Assembly: GCA_009193035.1 (NCBI GenBank)
Contig: SWDT01000250.1
Location: 1-38,902 of the forward strand
DNA from: Halicephalobus mephisto
Lineage: Eukaryota > Nematoda > Chromadorea > Rhabditida > Panagrolaimidae
Length of the DNA: 38,902 nt
Direction: 5' to 3'
The notes below the pieces were generated by a model. It was not told where the DNA came from and made no database searches. It saw nothing but the letters and a program-made list of their open reading frames with translations. Each line of letters opens with the position of its first letter. Within the stretch, counting starts at the first letter, position 1. Of this stretch, positions 1 through 10,523 are shown piece by piece. Position numbers and translations under genes: made by a program.

Positions 1-1746
1 AGGATAGTGGTTGACGTAAACAGTGATGATGTTCCCAGCTGTGGAACAAAACATCAAGGTGAATGCGACAATTACTCCCAAAATTGGCTTCATTGCTAGA
101 GACACTAGAATCACTGGACTGAGAACAAACATCTGCATATCTGCCGCTAAATACCATGATTGACCGAAACACTAGAAATTCATAAATAAAAATCCATATT
201 TTTAAACCAAACTCACCTCTTCCTCTAAATTCCACAAATTATTGATGTAGAGAACATTTCTCCAAAAATACTTGTTACATGGATCTTCAATCTTTTCTTG
301 AGTAAAATGGTAAACTCTCTCACTTAACCATGGCCCAACTACCCAAGTTACGAAAGCAGCTGCCATGAAGTAGGAAGGAGACAACCTTATATATCTGTGG
401 ACGTAGAACATGATCCATCCCTTGAACGACATGACTGCTTTCCTGTTCCTCTCCAACTCTTTGAAGAACAGGAACGAAACCAGAACTGCTCCAATGAAGA
501 AGAAATTATCTACTGAATAGAAACCATTCATGATTATTTGAGTGAATGGATAGTATATGATCCCTGCATAATCATAAAAGTTGTCTGGAAATCAGGATTG
601 TTAAGAACTGAATTATGAAACTTATCCTCACTAATACTATTCGAAAATTGAACAAAGACGTGAGCAACGATAACCCAAGTGATGGAGATGACTCTGATGA
701 AGTGGATGGGTCCAATTTGTCCAGGTTGATTGGGTTTCCCCGCTGTCATGATCTCAGACACATTTCTATGGAAGGAGAACGCGAAGAACAGCTGAATACC
801 TTTGTCTAGAAGGATTCCCATTAAACTGCATAAGGAATGTACTCCGGAGACTTACGAGATCTTAGTGGACTTTTCTCGGGAATTATCAAGTAATCAACTA
901 TCATAGAAAGGACAGCCAGTATAATCACCAGGAAGAAAACCGATCTGAAAGATAAAATTAAATAAAAAATTATAATTGAGCACTCACAAAACGATATAAG
1001 AGCGGTAATCGTAGTCGACTTTGATGTCTTCAAAGGTGGTCACCGAACAAACTGGGTCTTCCTCACTGGGGAATAGTTGAGCTAAACAAAGACATTATTT
1101 AATATCTTCACTATAAGTATATTCACCAATCTGTACAACTGCGAGAATGTCATCCTTGTTACAGCTTTTCGGAAGACAAACGTCGAATCCTAATATCATG
1201 GTCTTTGAACGATCACAAGTTTTGTTATATCCCTCCAACACCATAGCATCAATGTATGCCCTACTGTAAGCAGTTTCGAAGGGTCTCTGCTGTTGAGGAA
1301 ATTCAAAGTGGATCAAGTCACATTCCTGCTTGAATCCGTAAATAGTGGTAGCTCCTCTCATCACCCCCGGAGGCTGGGCTCCCATGGCATCTTTTACTAA
1401 AGATTGAGATATAAAGGTTCTTCTGTATGGATCAACACTCACCCATAGCAGCAGTCTGGGAGAAACCAGGAGGAACTTGGGTAGAATTATTTAGAGCAAG
1501 GTAGAGGAGAGCGGTGTCTTCAATGCATTCTAAGGTAATGTTGTGAGCCTCAGAAATGTCTGAAAAACCCTTGAACAAATTGGTCTTGAGGTTGTTCATC
1601 GAATCGGTGAAGACTTCATGGGTTTCTTTCGGGAGATTCTTCAGCTGTCTCCATTGCTTTGCAATAGTTATATAATCGACATCCACAGCTGTAGTAAAAG
1701 AATGAGAAACAGCAATTAAGAACAAGCACTTTAGGATCATTTTCAT
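1..1746 (-). CDS. NRF-type acyltransferase-3 membrane protein, copy 1 (3' end outside window)
   Basis: Nose-resistant-to-fluoxetine (NRF-6/NDG-4) family: an N-terminal Cys-containing NRF ectodomain followed by a multi-pass acyltransferase-3 domain. In C. elegans, family members act in gut and hypodermis in lipid/yolk and drug transport. Exons read on the minus strand: 1746-1443, 1396-1127, 1081-988, 944-856, 805-632, 584-217, and 171 running off the window; all phases join. Seen: signal peptide (MKMILKCLFLIAVSHS), NRF motif ECDLIHFEFP, CLPKSC, acyltransferase motif FIRVISITWVIVAH with its His, and YSVDNFFFIGAVLVSF. Exons 1-2 are nearly identical to copy 3 (32928 on), but exon 7 differs clearly from copies 2 and 3. 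No break is seen in the visible part. Family assignment is firm; the lipid or xenobiotic role is known only for the family. Confidence 0.9.
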
Positions 1747-1814
1747 TCGTTAGTTTCTCTCGAAAATCACGTCTTATGAAGAGTCAAAAATACAGGAGTG
1801 CCCTTATTAACGTC

Positions 1815-1885
1815 ATGCGAATTTAAGATTCATCTGCAGACGAATGTGATTTCCTCGGAAGTTGTTATCAGTTGTTCACAAAACG
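1815..1885 (-). promoter_or_regulatory. Proximal promoter of NRF copy 1 with one GATA site and a broken second site
   Basis: This block is homologous to the promoter of copy 3 at 32796-32885. It keeps a TGATAA GATA site (plus-strand TTATCAG at 1875-1881). The palindromic double GATA site of copy 3 is changed here to TTCATCTGCAGACGAA (1829-1844), so both GATA cores are lost. GATA factors (the ELT family) drive gut genes in nematodes; that link is inferred. Confidence 0.5.
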
Positions 1886-2690
1886 TCATCTTGTTTTTGC
1901 TCTATTTGGGGTGAGCCATGTGATTGTCTTATGAGTTCTTAATCAGAATTTGATCTTCATTGTTGAGAATGGCTAAGGAATAATGCATTAAATGACATTT
2001 TTATGAGCTTCAGTAATTTATTGTAGATAATGAAATGTGGCTTCGTATTCGAAAAATGGTTAATTGTGTGAATTTCAATCAAAAAAGAAAAAATGATAAG
2101 AATTGGACATGGAACTAATATAAAAGTATGATTAGTGGGGAAAGGAAAGATACCGGAAATTGAATAATAATATAAATGATCAAGGATTAATCGTGATTAA
2201 TAGACAGTTGAAAGATAACGTCACAATTCGAGCACTGGGGAAAAACACTGTAGGCACAAAGATCGGACTTAAACCGCAGACGGCCTAGACAGGATGTCCA
2301 AAGCTCCGCCCTGTCAGCCGACGTCTGTGAAGTGAGACTAAAGTGGTAGAGAGTCAGTCTTTGAGAAATTCCAACTCCAACCTGATCCGAGTTTGATTTC
2401 GGTCAAACGAGGACCTTTCCTCTCTTTGTTCTATGTTTATGTTGAGATAAACAAGAGTAATTGCTAATAGTAGGAATCAACAGTTTTCCGTCCATCAAGG
2501 AGCATCCACAATGTCACACCATCGACATCCCTCGTACTACATATTTTACTACCATCATTTTTACTACATAAGCACGCGAGCATTCGATAAGAACTTCTTT
2601 TTTTTCGTTTTTTTATTAAAAATCCAGAAAACGAACGCTACACATAACATAATTTACCAAACAACATTACAAAGACATTTAAACAAATTA
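1886..2690. other. Intergenic, mostly AT-rich, with a GC-richer hairpin island
   Basis: No convincing gene. A GC-richer island at about 2220-2420 stands out and contains a nested stem (see 2277-2327). The stretch 2500-2690 lies just 3' of the transposase remnant and may include the transposon's decayed left end; no left terminal inverted repeat was recognised. Confidence 0.5.
2277..2327. other. Nested stem-loop in GC-rich island
   Basis: CAGACG (2277-2282) pairs with CGTCTG (2322-2327), and GACAGG (2288-2293) pairs with CCTGTC (2310-2315), giving a coaxial hairpin of about 51 nt with a 16-nt loop. It could be a small structured RNA or a fragment of a repeat. No known RNA family was recognised. 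Confidence 0.35.
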
Positions 2691-4372
2691 ACAGTTTAAC
2701 AAAGCAATTCATAAATCGTTTCGGCGCAATTCATTCCTTCAATATTTTGATTATTCTCGAAAAAGCGTTTTAATGTAGTTACGCCACGAAGTGCTTCATC
2801 AACAGTAACTGCGAAATCGTCATCTCTTTCTTTAGTATCTTCTTCGTCTTGCAAACTTGGTTGAAATAACTCCGCAATCTCTTCTAGTTCCCAGAATCCA
2901 TTTGTTATCAAAGAAACATCACTGTTCACATATTCTTCTAGAGTAACGTCTTCTGGATGATCTGATAAAGTCCACTGAACAAGTAAGTCTTTAACAAATG
3001 CTGTATCATTTGTTTCTTCTAATTCTGTAGTAAGATTCCAAGCTTGGGAAAAGCAGTTAACAATTGTACGTTCTGTTACAAGATTCCATGCTTTTTTAAT
3101 TAAACGAAGCGCTTCGATGATACTAATTTTTTGAACCTGTTGGTTTGTTTGCCAGTAAAGACTTCTGGAACGCATCATTTCACATTGATATTTTTGCTTG
3201 AAATTGAAGATAATCCCAGCATCTAATGGTTGCGAAACAGCAGTTGTATTTTTTGGTAAAAAGAGCAATTCAATGTTGCTGAGATTGATTTTGGAATGAG
3301 ACGGGCAATTGTCAATGACGAGCAGAATTTTTCTCCCTTGCTCATTCAATTCAACATCCCATGATTTTAGCCAATCAGTCCATAGTTGCGAATTCATCCA
3401 GGCCTTATTGTTAGCTTGATATTCAACTGGTATATTTTGATTTTTGAAACATCGTGGGTTACGATGTTTTCCAATTACAAGCAACTTCTTTTCAGAACCA
3501 GTCATGTTTGAAGCTAACAAGGCAGTAAGTCGTTCTTTGGAATTCTTACCTCCTTGGCATCTTTTTCCTTTGAAGTGAAGTGTTCGATTAGGTAACATTC
3601 AATAAAAAAAACCTGTTTCATCAGCATTAAAGACATCTTCCTTTCGATATCTCAAAAGCAGTCTATTGAGCACAGTATCTATCCATAATTGAACACTTTG
3701 GATATCAACATCAGCCCCTTCTCCTGATTCTTTCCTTAAAGCAATACGATTCCTCTTTTTGAACTTATCTAATCAGCCTTTTGATCCTGCTTTATAACCT
3801 ATCAGTTCACCAAGTTGCTTTGACTTTGCCTAAATTCAATCTGTAAAATAAAAAATATGGAAACAAACCATTAGTTGTGATCCATCTGGATACATGCCTG
3901 CAGCTCTTTCCTGAGTAAACCAAAAGACCATCGCTTGATCAAATTGTGCTGTGGTAGCTTTTGTCCTTCTGAAACGTTTGGGGCTTATACGATCTTCTAT
4001 TGCTTGAACAATAGTTATTCTGTCACGTTTAATTCTTTGTACGCTGCTTCGATTCATCAAATGCTTCTCTGCAACAGCTGTATGGCTTTCATTCTCTAAA
4101 TCTTTCAGAACTTTTGACTTTTGACCACAGGAACATTTGATTCTTTTAGCACAAAATAACATCCTTCTAAATATAAGATCAAAATAAAATCAAAACAATA
4201 CAACAAAGAAAAAAAGCCAAAAATATTAGTACAACTTACAACAGTCACCAGCTATAACGCCTAAAATAAAATTTACACAAAAACATATTTTGGCAATTTG
4301 TTTCCAATGCCAATGCATTCGATAAAAGCACCCCTCCCTTCAGGTGTGCTTATAAGAGAGGTTTCACTGTAA
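2500..4372 (-). mobile_element. Tigger-like DNA transposon remnant; only the right end recognised
   Basis: The right end carries a Tigger-type terminus (GAGAGGTTTCACTGTA, 4356-4371), the reverse complement of a TA-CAGTGAAACCTCTC terminus. I could not find its inverted partner on the left, so the left boundary given is approximate. The element sits between NRF copies 1 and 2 and interrupts no gene. Confidence 0.55.
2696..4162 (-). pseudogene. Tigger/pogo-like DDE transposase, inactivated
   Basis: Transposase of the pogo/Tigger branch of Tc1/mariner, with a CENP-B-type helix-turn-helix and a DDE_1 endonuclease. The N-terminal part (4162-3870) has the HTH region (AVAEKHLMNRSSVQRIKRD) and QERAAG. 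The middle part (about 3830-3602) reads KSKQLGELIGYKAGSKG then LDKFKKR, and FNADETGFFY. The C-terminal part (3598-2696) has VIDNCPSH, LFLPKNTTAVSQPLDAGII and an acidic tail. The three catalytic Asp residues (NADETG, VIDNCP, QPLDAG) are present. Two conserved Trp codons read TGA: 3775-3773 (expected GWLDKF) and 3601-3599 (expected FYWMLPNRT). An intron-like gap (GTTTGT...TTTAG) separates the first two parts. It cannot make a full enzyme as it stands. Confidence 0.85.
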
Positions 4373-5003
4373 TTACATATGTAGTAATATAAAACTTATG
4401 TTGTAATGTCGTAATTAGTCAGTGATTTGTTAATAAACATTTAAATCAAGAACAAATTGACCGGATTGCATAAAAATCACACCATCCTCCCGGAGTGATA
4501 CTGAAGGGTGCATATCATTTAGTAAAAATAAAAAAATTATTGAAATCATACGGAAATACCCGTGTTTAGGGCGGAGAGACGGTGGGTGCGCTAGAAACCT
4601 CTTTTATACTCTACTACAGTTCCTCTCGGCGGGAAATTAAGTTGTTTATGTCGAGTTCGACATAGTGTTTTTTCTACTGTGCCTAAAACATTTATTTGAT
4701 AAATTCTTTTTATACTATTTTCCCTTTTCATCGAGACGTTGGTCACTCGGCGTGATAGATACAACACTTTATAATAAAAATTAATTTATTTCGGATAAAA
4801 ATGTGAAACTTGCATTACTTTTGTCGCGTCAAAAAATCAAAATCTTGCGTCATTTTTGTGAGAGTTTTTTGGTATGTTCACAACTAGCTGTTAAAGCAAT
4901 TGTTAATAGTTACACAACATCGACATTGAACTAGCAGATAAGTAAATCCAAATTTATTTAAAAAATAGAATAATTTCCATTACTTTTGTTCGATACTGTA
5001 CAA
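4373..5003. other. Intergenic DNA downstream of NRF copy 2
   Basis: AT-rich, no gene seen. A short GC-rich patch around 4565-4640 contains GGCGGGAAA, a motif common in nematode promoters and repeats. The patch also contains AGAAACCTCTTTTATA, which loosely resembles a Tigger end and may be a second decayed terminus. Confidence 0.4.
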
Positions 5004-7496
5004 TTATTGATCAAGTTCTTTAAATTTGCCGTTTCTGAGAGGAAGATCGAGTTCGTACGAAGTCATCCCATCTCTTTCTGTTTTTTCTTCTTTTAAATGA
5101 ATTTTCCTCTTTTGAGGTCTCAGGAGAATGGACTCTATCTTGGCCACTGGAACCTCGAACAAGCTGCTCCAGATGAGGGACAGGAAGAAGGTCAAACAAA
5201 GAACGGAGAAAACTCTTTCATAGAACTGAAACAAGATTAAAGTCAATATTTAATTACAATAGCCTTACAATGTTCCAAATCCCTGAATATAGAATCGCAT
5301 AATCTTCTTCAGAATTGACGTAATCGATAATTTCTATATGAATAAGAAATGCAGCATAACTCAGTCTCCCAAGGGGAACCCAGATGTTCCAAGACATGAA
5401 TCTGTTGATGAATCCACCGTAACCGTAATAGCACGCAATGAGGATCCAGGACAACCCCAAACCCCAGGCTGGTTTGCTAAAAGCAGAGTACATAGCCCGT
5501 TCAAACAGCGTCAAATGAGTCGTTCCCTTGTTGAACCCGTACAGACCGAAGAGAGCAGTGCACATCAAGGCGATGGATAAGACCCAAAATAAGCACTGCC
5601 AAAAAACAGGGATTTGTAGCTTTTTCTTTTTCTGTAACAACCATCCGACAATCAACCCCATTATGTAAACTTGACATCGAATCCACATTGCATAGTATAC
5701 AAGTCTGTCGTATTCATCGGTATTTTGCTGTTTAGGATCAGGAGCAACAAGAATAGAAACCGTGGGAGGGTAGTGATTGATGTAAACGGTGATAATGTTA
5801 CCGGCTGTGGAGAAACAGAAAAGAACGAAGGCAATTGCAAGTCCGATTGCCGGCTTTATCGCCAACGGAACCAGGATAAGCGGACTAGCTACATACATCT
5901 GCATATCTGCAGCGAGATACCAGGCATGGCCAAAGCACTAAAGAAGAAATAATGTAAATTTTATATGAAAATGTTTACCTGAGTAGTTTCCGGCGATCCT
6001 AAATTGTTGATGTAGAGGATATTTCTCCAAAAATACTGGTTACATGCGTCTCTCAGAGGAACTTGAGTAAGACGGTGCACTCGTTGACTCGTGAATGGAA
6101 AGTACACCCAGGTACCGAAGGCCATAGTCATAAAGTACATTGGAGATAATCTTATATATCTGTGGACGTAGAACATGATCCATCCCTTGAACGACATGAC
6201 TGCTTTCCTGTTCCTCTCCAACTCTTTGAAGAACAGGAACGAAACCAGAACTGCTCCAATGAAGAAGAAATTATCTACTGAATAGAAACCATTCATGATT
6301 ACTTGAGTGAACGGATAGTATATGATCCCTTTAAAATCAAAAAAGTTGTCTGGAAATTATCACTATTAAACACTGAATTATTCAAACATATTGTACATAC
6401 TGATACTGGTTACAAACACTGCAAAAACGTGAGCAACGATAACCCAAGTGATGGAGATGACTCTGATGAAGTGGATGGGTCCAATCTGTCCAGGTTGATT
6501 GGATTTCCCCGCTGTCATGATCTCAGACACATTTCTATGGAAGGAGAACGCGAAGAACAGCTGAATGCCCTTGTCTAGAAGGATTCCCATTAAACTACAT
6601 AAGGAATGTACTCCGGTGACTTACGAGATCTTAGTGGACTTTTCTCGGGGATTATCAAGTAATCAACTATCATAGAAAGGACTGCCAGTATAACCACCAG
6701 AAAGAAAACCGATCTGCAAACTAGTTGAAAACAAAATTGAAAGAAGAAACTCACAAAACGATATATGAACGGTAGTCATAATCTACTTTTGTATCCTCCA
6801 TAGTCGTGACAGAGCATACTGGATTCTCACCGTCGGTATTCCCAAGCATTGGAACTAAATTCACTGAATATTACTTTGTTAGAAGCAAACCAACTTACTA
6901 ATTTTTGCTACAGCCAGAAGGTCGTCTCCTTGACAGCTCTTCGGCAAGCAGACATCGAATCTCATGAAGTACGTAGTTTTCGGATCACAGGTCAAGTTTC
7001 CTATTCCGAACATAGCGTAGCCATCGATGAAAACACTGCTGTAAGCGGTTTCGAAGGGTCTTTCTCGTCGGGGGACTTGGAAGTGGATCAAGTCGCACTC
7101 CTGTTTGGACCCGTAGATTTTAGTGGTTCCTCTCAGCATCCCCGGGGGCTGGGCCCCCATGGCGTCCTGCACTGAAAATTCCGTGAAAGTTTAATCAAAT
7201 TAGAACTTACTCATTGCGAAAGTCTGGAGAAACCCGGGAGGAAGGAAGGAAGACCCGTTCAAAGCGAGCGCAACGAGAACCATATCTTCCAAACATTCTA
7301 CAGTAGCGTTCTGGAGACCGGAAAAGTCTGGGATATCACTGAGGAGAGTAGTCTTGAGAGTCTTCATTGAATTTTTGAAGGTTTCTCTCGGGATGTTGTC
7401 GAGCAATCTCAATTCTCTTCCGGTTTTAATGTAGTCGACATTGACAGCACTTCCGAAAATAATAAAAACCAAAAATAAATATGTTTCAAAAATCAT
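5004..7496 (-). CDS. NRF-type acyltransferase-3 membrane protein, copy 2 (complete)
   Basis: Complete eight-exon gene, 727 aa. Exons on the minus strand: 7496-7211, 7171-6899, 6854-6755, 6713-6625, 6574-6401, 6349-5979, 5937-5269, 5225-5004; every junction keeps phase. Domains: signal peptide (MIFETYLFLVFIIFG), NRF ectodomain with ECDLIHFQVP and CLPKSC, then an acyltransferase-3 domain with FIRVISITWVIVAH, NFFFIGAVLVSFLFF, ADMQMYVASPLILVPLAIK and GRLSYAAFLIH, and a cytosolic charged tail (KRKIHLKEEKTERD). The ectodomain differs from copies 1 and 3, but exon 5 and the first half of exon 6 are almost identical to them, and exon 7 is almost identical to copy 3. This pattern suggests gene conversion. 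It is the only demonstrably intact copy in the window. Substrate unknown. Confidence 0.92.
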
Positions 7497-7605
7497 ATTT
7501 CAGAAGTCATGAATGAAAAACATTCGATTTGTGTTATTTTTATACAGGAAGCGAAACAAGGAGTGGCTATGTGGAAGTTCTGACGAAATCCACAAATACA
7601 ATATT

Positions 7606-7613
7606 CTTATCAG
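7606..7613 (-). promoter_or_regulatory. GATA-type site upstream of NRF copy 2
   Basis: CTTATCAG on the plus strand (CTGATAAG on the coding strand) lies about 110 bp before the start codon, the classic nematode intestinal GATA consensus. Function is inferred from motif and from the matching sites in copies 1 and 3. Confidence 0.45.
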
Positions 7614-8740
7614 TTAGGTACAGCAAAAACGAAGAATCCAAATTCGTCATTTCGATCAAGCTTGATAATCAGCGAATGTAGCAGCACGACTGAATGGAGG
7701 AACGTCATTGTAAAAAAATACAAAAAATCGTCAAATTCGACAATGAAAAATTCGAATTTAAAACTGAACTCGACTTTTGGCGTTTCGTTCCTTTACGACG
7801 AAAATAGGAAATTAAAAAAGTAATTTAGGAATGCTGCCGGAATTGTTCTTTTTACAAGTTTTTATTCTTTTTTTATAATTGTTTTTGATGACTTTCTGAT
7901 AAACGCTTCCTTCTGGATGACTTCATTCTTTTTGTTACATTTTTCATCGAGAACTTGATGAAAATCTTTAAAAATCAACCACTGCCAAAGTCTGTGAAAT
8001 GATCGATATCAAAATCAAATTGAATTTTCGCACAACAATTAAATAGACTGATCTATTGAAATGTCACAAATTGTAAATTTTTGTTTTCACTTTGATTTTG
8101 ATGTTGACGGATCTGCCAGAATGTTGCAAGCAAACTGCAGATTTCACTTTGCTTTTGATAGTGACATTTTGCAGACCTCGGCATAGAATTGATCAGTCAT
8201 TTAATAGTAATAAAGTATGATGATAGTTTGTGTTTTTGAAGATTACGAAATCCACTGAAATGAGTACTATGCCAGATTTCCCAAAATATATCGAAAGTCA
8301 AACATGGTTTCAATTCCGTCTGGAATCATTCTACATTTCTAGACTACTTTATTCACAACTCGTAATGACGTCAAGTTCTGTTTCTAAAGATAATTTTTAA
8401 TGTAATGTTTTATTGAAAGCAAAAGCTTATCAACACGGACTGAAAACCTACGAACCATAGTACCTTTAAGATTCCCCGTTCAGATGCTTATTTCTGTTAC
8501 TTTCGTAAGGCTACTTTCAATAGATTCAGTTTTTATATATCAGAATAAATTTGTAATTGTATTTTTGTAACATATAAAAACAGAAAAGTATCAATTCTTT
8601 GGTTTTTTCGTCGGCCGGAATTTCCCATTTTTCCATTTTCTCTCGCAACGAAAGAGAAACGACGCGCGGTTTTCCTTGGTTCCTCAGTTTTGCGTTAACG
8701 AAATCCGCGTTTTATATCATTTTTTCGTTTTTACTTTATT
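7614..8740. other. Shared divergent intergenic region (NRF copy 2 / SmE)
   Basis: No gene seen. The sequence is AT-rich, with two related phrases at about 8081-8101 and 8143-8161 (TTTCACTTTG followed by TTTTGAT). The last 130 bp before SmE is richer in GC (GACGCGCGG near 8660), as expected for a housekeeping promoter. Confidence 0.5.
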
Positions 8741-8748
8741 CTTTTCAG
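8741..8748 (+). promoter_or_regulatory. Trans-splice-like acceptor of the SmE gene
   Basis: CTTTTCAG followed by 26 nt and the SmE start codon. No upstream coding exon was found, so this looks like a spliced-leader acceptor; it also decides the start, excluding the longer upstream in-frame reading. Confidence 0.6.
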
Positions 8749-8774
8749 ACTTATCAACCTTCTATCCATCAAGT

Positions 8775-9038
8775 ATGCCGCCGAAAGTCCAGAAAGTAAT
8801 GGTCCAGCCCATCAACCTCATTTTCCGCTGGTTGCAGGGTCGCAGTCGGGTTCAGATTTGGCTCTACGAAAACGTGTCCACTCGTATCGAAGGCTACATC
8901 ATTGGATTCGACGAGTACATGAATCTAGTTATCGATGAGGCTGAGGAAGTCCGGAAAGGAACAGAGCACACCAAAATTGGGAGAATCCTACTCAAAGGTG
9001 ACAACATTACTCTTATCCAGATGGTTGGACAGTCCTGA
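8775..9038 (+). CDS. snr-6: Small nuclear ribonucleoprotein E (SmE), core spliceosomal protein
   Basis: 87-aa single-exon Sm protein. SmE is one of seven Sm proteins forming the ring on U1, U2, U4 and U5 snRNAs (and SL RNA in nematodes). Clear family signature: [18 protein letters not shown], then [25 protein letters not shown] (Sm1, with the conserved DEYMN) and [14 protein letters not shown] (Sm2). Length fits SmE (about 90 aa). The start MPPKVQK was chosen because an acceptor lies 26 nt upstream and homologues begin just before this point. It is divergent to NRF copy 2, with no close same-strand partner. The symbol assumes orthology with C. elegans snr-6. Confidence 0.95.
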   Translation: MPPKVQKVMVQPINLIFRWLQGRSRVQIWLYENVSTRIEGYIIGFDEYMNLVIDEAEEVRKGTEHTKIGRILLKGDNITLIQMVGQS

Positions 9039-9848
9039 AGAATGCTGGTTAGAAGAGCCGTGATCTCTCTTAATATTTGGTTGACTTCGTTGTGAGTTTG
9101 TTTATATCTACATTGGCGATATCCTGCCAGATTTGTCCACTTTGGTTACGGAAAATTATAAAAGTTCATCCAAAACCCAAATTTCCATGGATTTTTCTCT
9201 ATAATTCACTAGTAGTTTCTATCTGGTATCAAGAAAGGTAGAAAACGTTCTTGACTTTAGTGTTTTGTGGGATGTCTCAAATGTTGAGAAGACTATCCTG
9301 AGTTTTTTAACATCATTATTGTCGAGCCGTTTGCTTTTTTATCATTGGTATGGTATTTTTGTTATAACAAGAGTATAAATCAAGAGGAAAGAAGAATTCT
9401 GGGAACTGAAGTAGATCATGAAGGTTCTTCTGAAGAGAAATGGAACTAGGAAGATTCGAAATCCAGTCAAATCAGCTCAGAGTTCTATTTTCATTAGAAA
9501 CAGAAATACTGGATAATTCTGTACGGTAATGATATATGAAAGTTACTGTTTTTAAGAGTAATCCAATACTAGAGGCGTTTCTTGAATATTTCCCTTTAAT
9601 TTACATTAATGGATGATTTTTGAATCAGAAAAACTAAAAAAAGGAAACCTCGAAGATGAAAAAACAATGGATCAACTTCATGAATTCTGAGAAAGAAATT
9701 ATTCCATTACTGTTCGAAGGCTATCTACTTCAATGACTGTTGTTGTTGTGACTAGGTCATTATTTCAGTTCCTGTAAACCCCAAAACTGCAGATGCAAAT
9801 CAAAACTCCCAAAATAAGGTCATTTTTTATTTCTCATCACGAATGATG
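9039..9848. other. Intergenic between SmE and a minus-strand ORF
   Basis: Contains the SmE 3' UTR. No ORF with coding character, RNA gene or clear repeat was seen. Confidence 0.5.
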
Positions 9849-10523
9849 CTAAAAGGCATGTACAATATCCCAAGAAGTTTTTCTTTTTTTCAGGATTCCT
9901 TCAGGGTTGAATTGAAAAGAATGTTCTTCGTACTTCGTATTCGAACTAGGGTTGACTGAATTCCCGATGGAGAATTTGAAGACTTCTATCTTGGAGAACT
10001 TGAGAGAAGTAGAAAAGTAATGGAGAGATTTTTTGAAGTCTTCAATTTGGGTTTTTGTGGCTTCGTGGACGACAATGCTGATGTTAGGGATGCCTCTGAT
10101 GGAAGGGAAAATCTGGTCGAGGAAAACAGTCTCTGGATTGAAAAAATCCAAATTTAAATTATCTAATTTAGGATGGATTAAATCCAAGGCATTCTTCAGG
10201 TACTTGGTTGAAGTCAACTCAATGTCTAAAGTAGGGTAAACTTTCGGGATTTTCTTTATCTGTTCAGTTTTCGCCTTGTTCCAGTTGAATTCCTTTCTGA
10301 TCTCCAGCGATCCTTGGATTTCGACAACAGATAAAAATCCCGGCCATAGTTGATCCAGACTTAAAGTCATCGACCCGTCTCTGTGGACGACTTTATCCGC
10401 TTCGAATCCGTTTTGGGCAACGATGAATTTTCGGACTAGAAACTTTTCTGGAAGAATATTAGAATTTTCATCTAAATCAGGTTTAGAAATAAGTTTTTTA
10501 TTTTTAAAATCGAGGATTTCCAT
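9849..10523 (-). CDS. Hypothetical 224-aa protein
   Basis: Uninterrupted minus-strand ORF in otherwise AT-rich, stop-rich DNA, and with better codon content than its flanks. The protein is mixed alpha/beta, without signal peptide or membrane segment. It has a hydrophobic repeat-like stretch (YLKNALDLIHPKLDNLNLDFF, about residues 105-125) that resembles leucine-rich nematode F-box-associated (FTH/DUF38) segments, and a basic end (ILKKRKTSWD). No catalytic motif was seen. The start at 10523 follows AAA and no splice acceptor was found, so an upstream exon carrying an F-box could be missing. I do not recognise the family; it may also be a lineage-specific or decaying gene. Confidence 0.5.
   Translation of the reverse strand: MEILDFKNKKLISKPDLDENSNILPEKFLVRKFIVAQNGFEADKVVHRDGSMTLSLDQLWPGFLSVVEIQGSLEIRKEFNWNKAKTEQIKKIPKVYPTLDIELTSTKYLKNALDLIHPKLDNLNLDFFNPETVFLDQIFPSIRGIPNISIVVHEATKTQIEDFKKSLHYFSTSLKFSKIEVFKFSIGNSVNPSSNTKYEEHSFQFNPEGILKKRKTSWDIVHAF

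Noticed and set aside
615..809. Plus-strand ORF rich in Asp/Ser over NRF copy 1 exon 5, repeated at 6303-6578
   Set aside because: Shadow of the conserved acyltransferase exon on the other strand; it recurs only because the exon is duplicated.
2511..2699. Short plus-strand ORF with His/Tyr-rich start
   Set aside because: Low complexity, no splice or family signal, in transposon-flank DNA.
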